Positions 61,975 through 64,000 of a stretch of DNA of 64,000 bases are shown here, piece by piece (position 1 is the stretch's first letter; each line of letters begins with the position of its first letter). Source of the stretch: Burkholderiales bacterium (GTDB taxonomy: Bacteria; Pseudomonadota; Gammaproteobacteria; Burkholderiales; SG8-41); NCBI GenBank assembly GCA_020854035.1, contig JADZGE010000042.1:1-64000 (forward strand). Reading direction: 5' to 3'. The position numbers and the translations under genes were made by a program. The notes under the pieces were generated by a model that was given only the letters and a program-made list of their open reading frames with translations, ran no database searches and had not been told where the DNA came from.

Positions 61975-62894
61975 TTGCTCCCCGCATCGTCCTCGACGAA
62001 ATCGGCGAGCTCGCGCCGGATCGAGATCGGCAGCTTCGACAGATCGGGAAAACCTTCCTTCCGGATCTGCTCCACCTGGAAGCGCATGTCGATCTCGGGG
62101 TAGAAGCGGTCGGGAAACTGCACCATCCAGATCTGCTTGCGCAGCGTGAAATTCATCGGGTCCGCTTCGAGGCCGTTGCGCCATGCCGCTATCGCCTCGT
62201 CCTTCCTGCCGGCGCCGAGCAACAGGCTGCCGATCGCGTAGTGCGCGGTGGGGTTGGCCGGCCGCACGGCAAGCACCTGGCGGTAGGCGGCGATCGCCTC
62301 GTCCGCCCGGCCCTCCCGGCCGAGCGCATCGCCGAGCATCAGCAGGTAATCCGGGTCGCCGGGTCGCTCCGCGAGCTCCGCCCGCAGCGACTCCACCTCG
62401 AGCGACTCCTGGACGACACCGGGGCTCGCGACGAATTCCTCTAGGTCCCCGGCCACTACCCGCTCCGCCATCGCGTGCATTTCGGGCCGGGCAAGCCGGA
62501 AGCCGTGCAGGTGCTGCCAGCGCAGCCGGCCCTCTTCGTCGAGCAGGATCGCGTTGGTGACGGTCTTCACCCCGAGTATCGCGTTCAGCAGATTGCGGCT
62601 GTCGAGCGCCATCGGGAAGGTGCACCCGGCCTGCCGCGTGAAATCGCGCGCGCCCTCGGGCAGGGCGTCGATTGCCACGCCCACCAGGGCAAAGCCCGGC
62701 TTCGCGCCATGCTTCTCGTAGAAACGCTGCCACACGGGCAGCTCATCGCGGCAGCTTCACCAGGACGACCAGGAGAAGATCAGCAGGCGCTTGCCGCGAA
62801 ACGACGAAAAATCGATCTCGCCGCCGTGAACCGAGGGCAGCTTGACGAGCGGAAAGGGATCGCCTGGTTCCCGCGCGAGCACGTGTTTGGTCAT
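61971..62894 (-). CDS. Thioredoxin-fold/TPR protein with in-frame UGA, candidate selenoprotein
   Basis: A 307-residue protein if the UGA at 62759-62757 is selenocysteine 46. Before it: FPLVKLPSVHGGEIDFSSF, RGKRLLIFSWSSW; then U-S-C-R-D-E-L-P-V-W and FYEKHGAKPGFALVGVAID. The UGA sits exactly where TlpA/ResA-like proteins have the first redox Cys (W-x-x-W-C). Residues about 185-250 form two TPR units (AIAAYRQVLAVRPANPTAHY, EAIAAWRNGLEADPMN). A 6-bp hairpin with a CGUGU loop lies 20 nt after the UGA. The ATG has GGAGG. Cytoplasmic: no signal peptide. Confidence 0.75.
62726..62742 (-). promoter_or_regulatory. SECIS-like hairpin of the thioredoxin-TPR gene
   Basis: On the coding strand GCTGCC-CGTGT-GGCAGC forms a perfect 6-bp stem with a five-base loop carrying G at its second position. 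The loop starts about 20 nt after the UGA, which suits bacterial SECIS spacing. Confidence 0.65.
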
Positions 62895-63006
62895 CGCAGC
62901 CTCCGCAAGGTGTTGAAAACCGGAATGATCGAGGGATCCGCGCGAGCTTACGCACACGCCGCATCGCCTGCCAGAGAGGAAACCCGGCATTAGTTGGACT
63001 TTTCAA

Positions 63007-63948
63007 TCATGTGGAGAATGGCCTCGCGCGGGCCCCCCGCCGCGCCGCGCCGCCCGTGCTCGAAGCCCGGTTGCGATACTCCCTCGGTCCCGCGTGAAAA
63101 TGCTGCCTGAAACGGCGCGTGAAATACGCGGCATCCTCGAAACCGACGGCTGCCGCGATATCGGTCACGCGCAGGGCGGTCCGGGACAGCAGTTCGCGCG
63201 CCTTTTCCATGCGGCGCGCCGTGACGAGTTCGACGAAGGTCCTGCCGGTTTCCTTCTTCAGCAGATGCGTGAGATAGTTCGGAGAAAGATGAGCGGCGGC
63301 GGCGGACTCGGTCAGGCTGATGCGCGTGCCGACATGCTGCCGGATGTAGCGCAACACCCGCGACAGGGCGTCGCGCCGGCTCCTCACCTGGGCGCGCTCC
63401 GCGGCAAGCCCGAGGAGTTCTCCCTCGTGCCGCCGGCAGACGGTGGCAAGGAGCCGGACGAGGTGGGCATGGATGATTTCCAGCGAGCAGAATCCGCGGC
63501 GCGCGTTTTCCAGCGCCATCTCCGCGCACAGGCCGCGGGCGAGCGCGAGTTCCGCGCCGCGCAGCCGGAAATCCATGTATTCCTGGAACAGGAACGGCGC
63601 CAGCTCCGGCGCGCGTCCGAGCGGGACGTCCTCGAGATCGAGCGGATCGACAGCGAGCGCCGGGCGCAGAAAGTGCGTCTCGAAATTGATGACGAAGAAC
63701 TTCGATCCCGGCGTCCGGCCGGCGTGGTGGACGCGGTAGGGCAGGACGAAACACAGGGATCCCGGCTCGAGCGCGAGCACCCTTGCCCCAATCCGGTGCT
63801 CGGTGCGGCCCGCCAGATGCAACTGGAGCTGAAAATACTCGTGGCGGTGCTCCCTCTCCACGCTGGTGAGGTCGTGCTCGGTATGGATGTCGAAGTCGGC
63901 ATGCTCGACACGCTCCAGCATCGAGTAGGTCTTGATCGTCCTTGCCAT
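63007..63948 (-). CDS. AraC-family transcriptional regulator
   Basis: A 313-residue regulator. N-terminal cupin-like sensor domain (about 15-160: HEYFQLQLHLAGRTEHRIG, CFVLPYRVHHAGRTPGSKFF). C-terminal double HTH (about 205-300: LTESAAAAHLSPNYLTHLLK, VTDIAAAVGFEDAAYFTRRF). It lies 113 bp upstream of the thioredoxin-TPR gene on the same strand and may control that operon. The inducer is unknown. The last 50 bp of the window contain no supported gene. Confidence 0.88.
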   Translation of the reverse strand: MARTIKTYSMLERVEHADFDIHTEHDLTSVEREHRHEYFQLQLHLAGRTEHRIGARVLALEPGSLCFVLPYRVHHAGRTPGSKFFVINFETHFLRPALAVDPLDLEDVPLGRAPELAPFLFQEYMDFRLRGAELALARGLCAEMALENARRGFCSLEIIHAHLVRLLATVCRRHEGELLGLAAERAQVRSRRDALSRVLRYIRQHVGTRISLTESAAAAHLSPNYLTHLLKKETGRTFVELVTARRMEKARELLSRTALRVTDIAAAVGFEDAAYFTRRFRQHFHAGPREYRNRASSTGGAARRGARARPFST

Positions 63949-64000
63949 GGCGGCAATCCGGGAGAGCGGGAGTGATTTCCACCGCGCGCACGATTTCGCG

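Overview
The window is about 64 kb of very GC-rich chromosome. It most resembles a Gram-negative betaproteobacterium of the Burkholderiales/Alcaligenaceae type, probably a relative known mainly from assembled environmental genomes. Reasons: fourteen intact orphan TctC/Bug periplasmic binding proteins, dense overlapping operons with GTG starts, Crp-, GntR-, RpiR- and AraC-type regulators, and no rRNA, tRNA, phage, insertion sequence or CRISPR array. Assignment is by recognition of protein families only.

Layout. 1-5.3 kb: decayed toxin (PIN-domain) fragments, a Crp/Fnr regulator with two palindromic sites, and a secreted type I sulfatase. 5.3-12.8 kb: a CMD-family protein, four Bug proteins, a collapsed cobW gene, and an MBL-fold hydrolase divergent from a GntR regulator. 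12.8-18.7 kb: a cobalt block with cbtA and cbtB behind a probable cobalamin riboswitch, a phosphatase-fold protein lacking its catalytic His, an EgtB-like iron enzyme, cobalt-type nitrile hydratase (beta, alpha, accessory) and a hemerythrin. 18.7-24.9 kb: Bug, an RpiR regulator, a SelA-like PLP enzyme, a DUF4392 (D-glutamate cyclase C-terminal-like) protein and another Bug. 25-35.8 kb: a GNAT protein, a GntR/UTRA regulator, an LLM-class oxidoreductase, 5-oxoprolinase subunits PxpB/PxpC, a complete Liv-type ABC transporter, a RidA-like protein and a Bug.

35.9-44 kb holds the most striking content: a glycine-reductase-like system. A GrdE-family protein and a GrdB-family protein lie on the plus strand. 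Converging on them is a minus-strand run Bug-grdA-thioredoxin-grdC-Bug-Bug-DUF1445. Both grdB and grdA read through an in-frame UGA exactly where this family carries selenocysteine, and grdB has a compact SECIS-like hairpin 18 nt after the UGA. The GrdE-like protein appears to lack the cysteine that becomes the pyruvoyl group, and no grdD is present, so the chemistry may differ from clostridial glycine reductase.

45-57 kb: aconitase-family large and small subunits; a molybdenum hydroxylase operon (large, FAD and 2Fe-2S subunits) ending in an unusual CoxG-DUF1116 fusion; a Bug; an argininosuccinate-lyase-family enzyme; a Bug; and a bicupin. 57-64 kb: two tandemly duplicated Bug genes, an MmgE/PrpD protein, a TAXI-like binding protein, a thioredoxin-TPR protein with a third in-frame UGA and hairpin, and an AraC regulator.

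Taken together the region looks like an accessory catabolic island for small carboxylates, amides and amino-acid derivatives, with selenium, cobalt and molybdenum enzymes. Pseudogene fragments at many junctions show repeated rearrangement.
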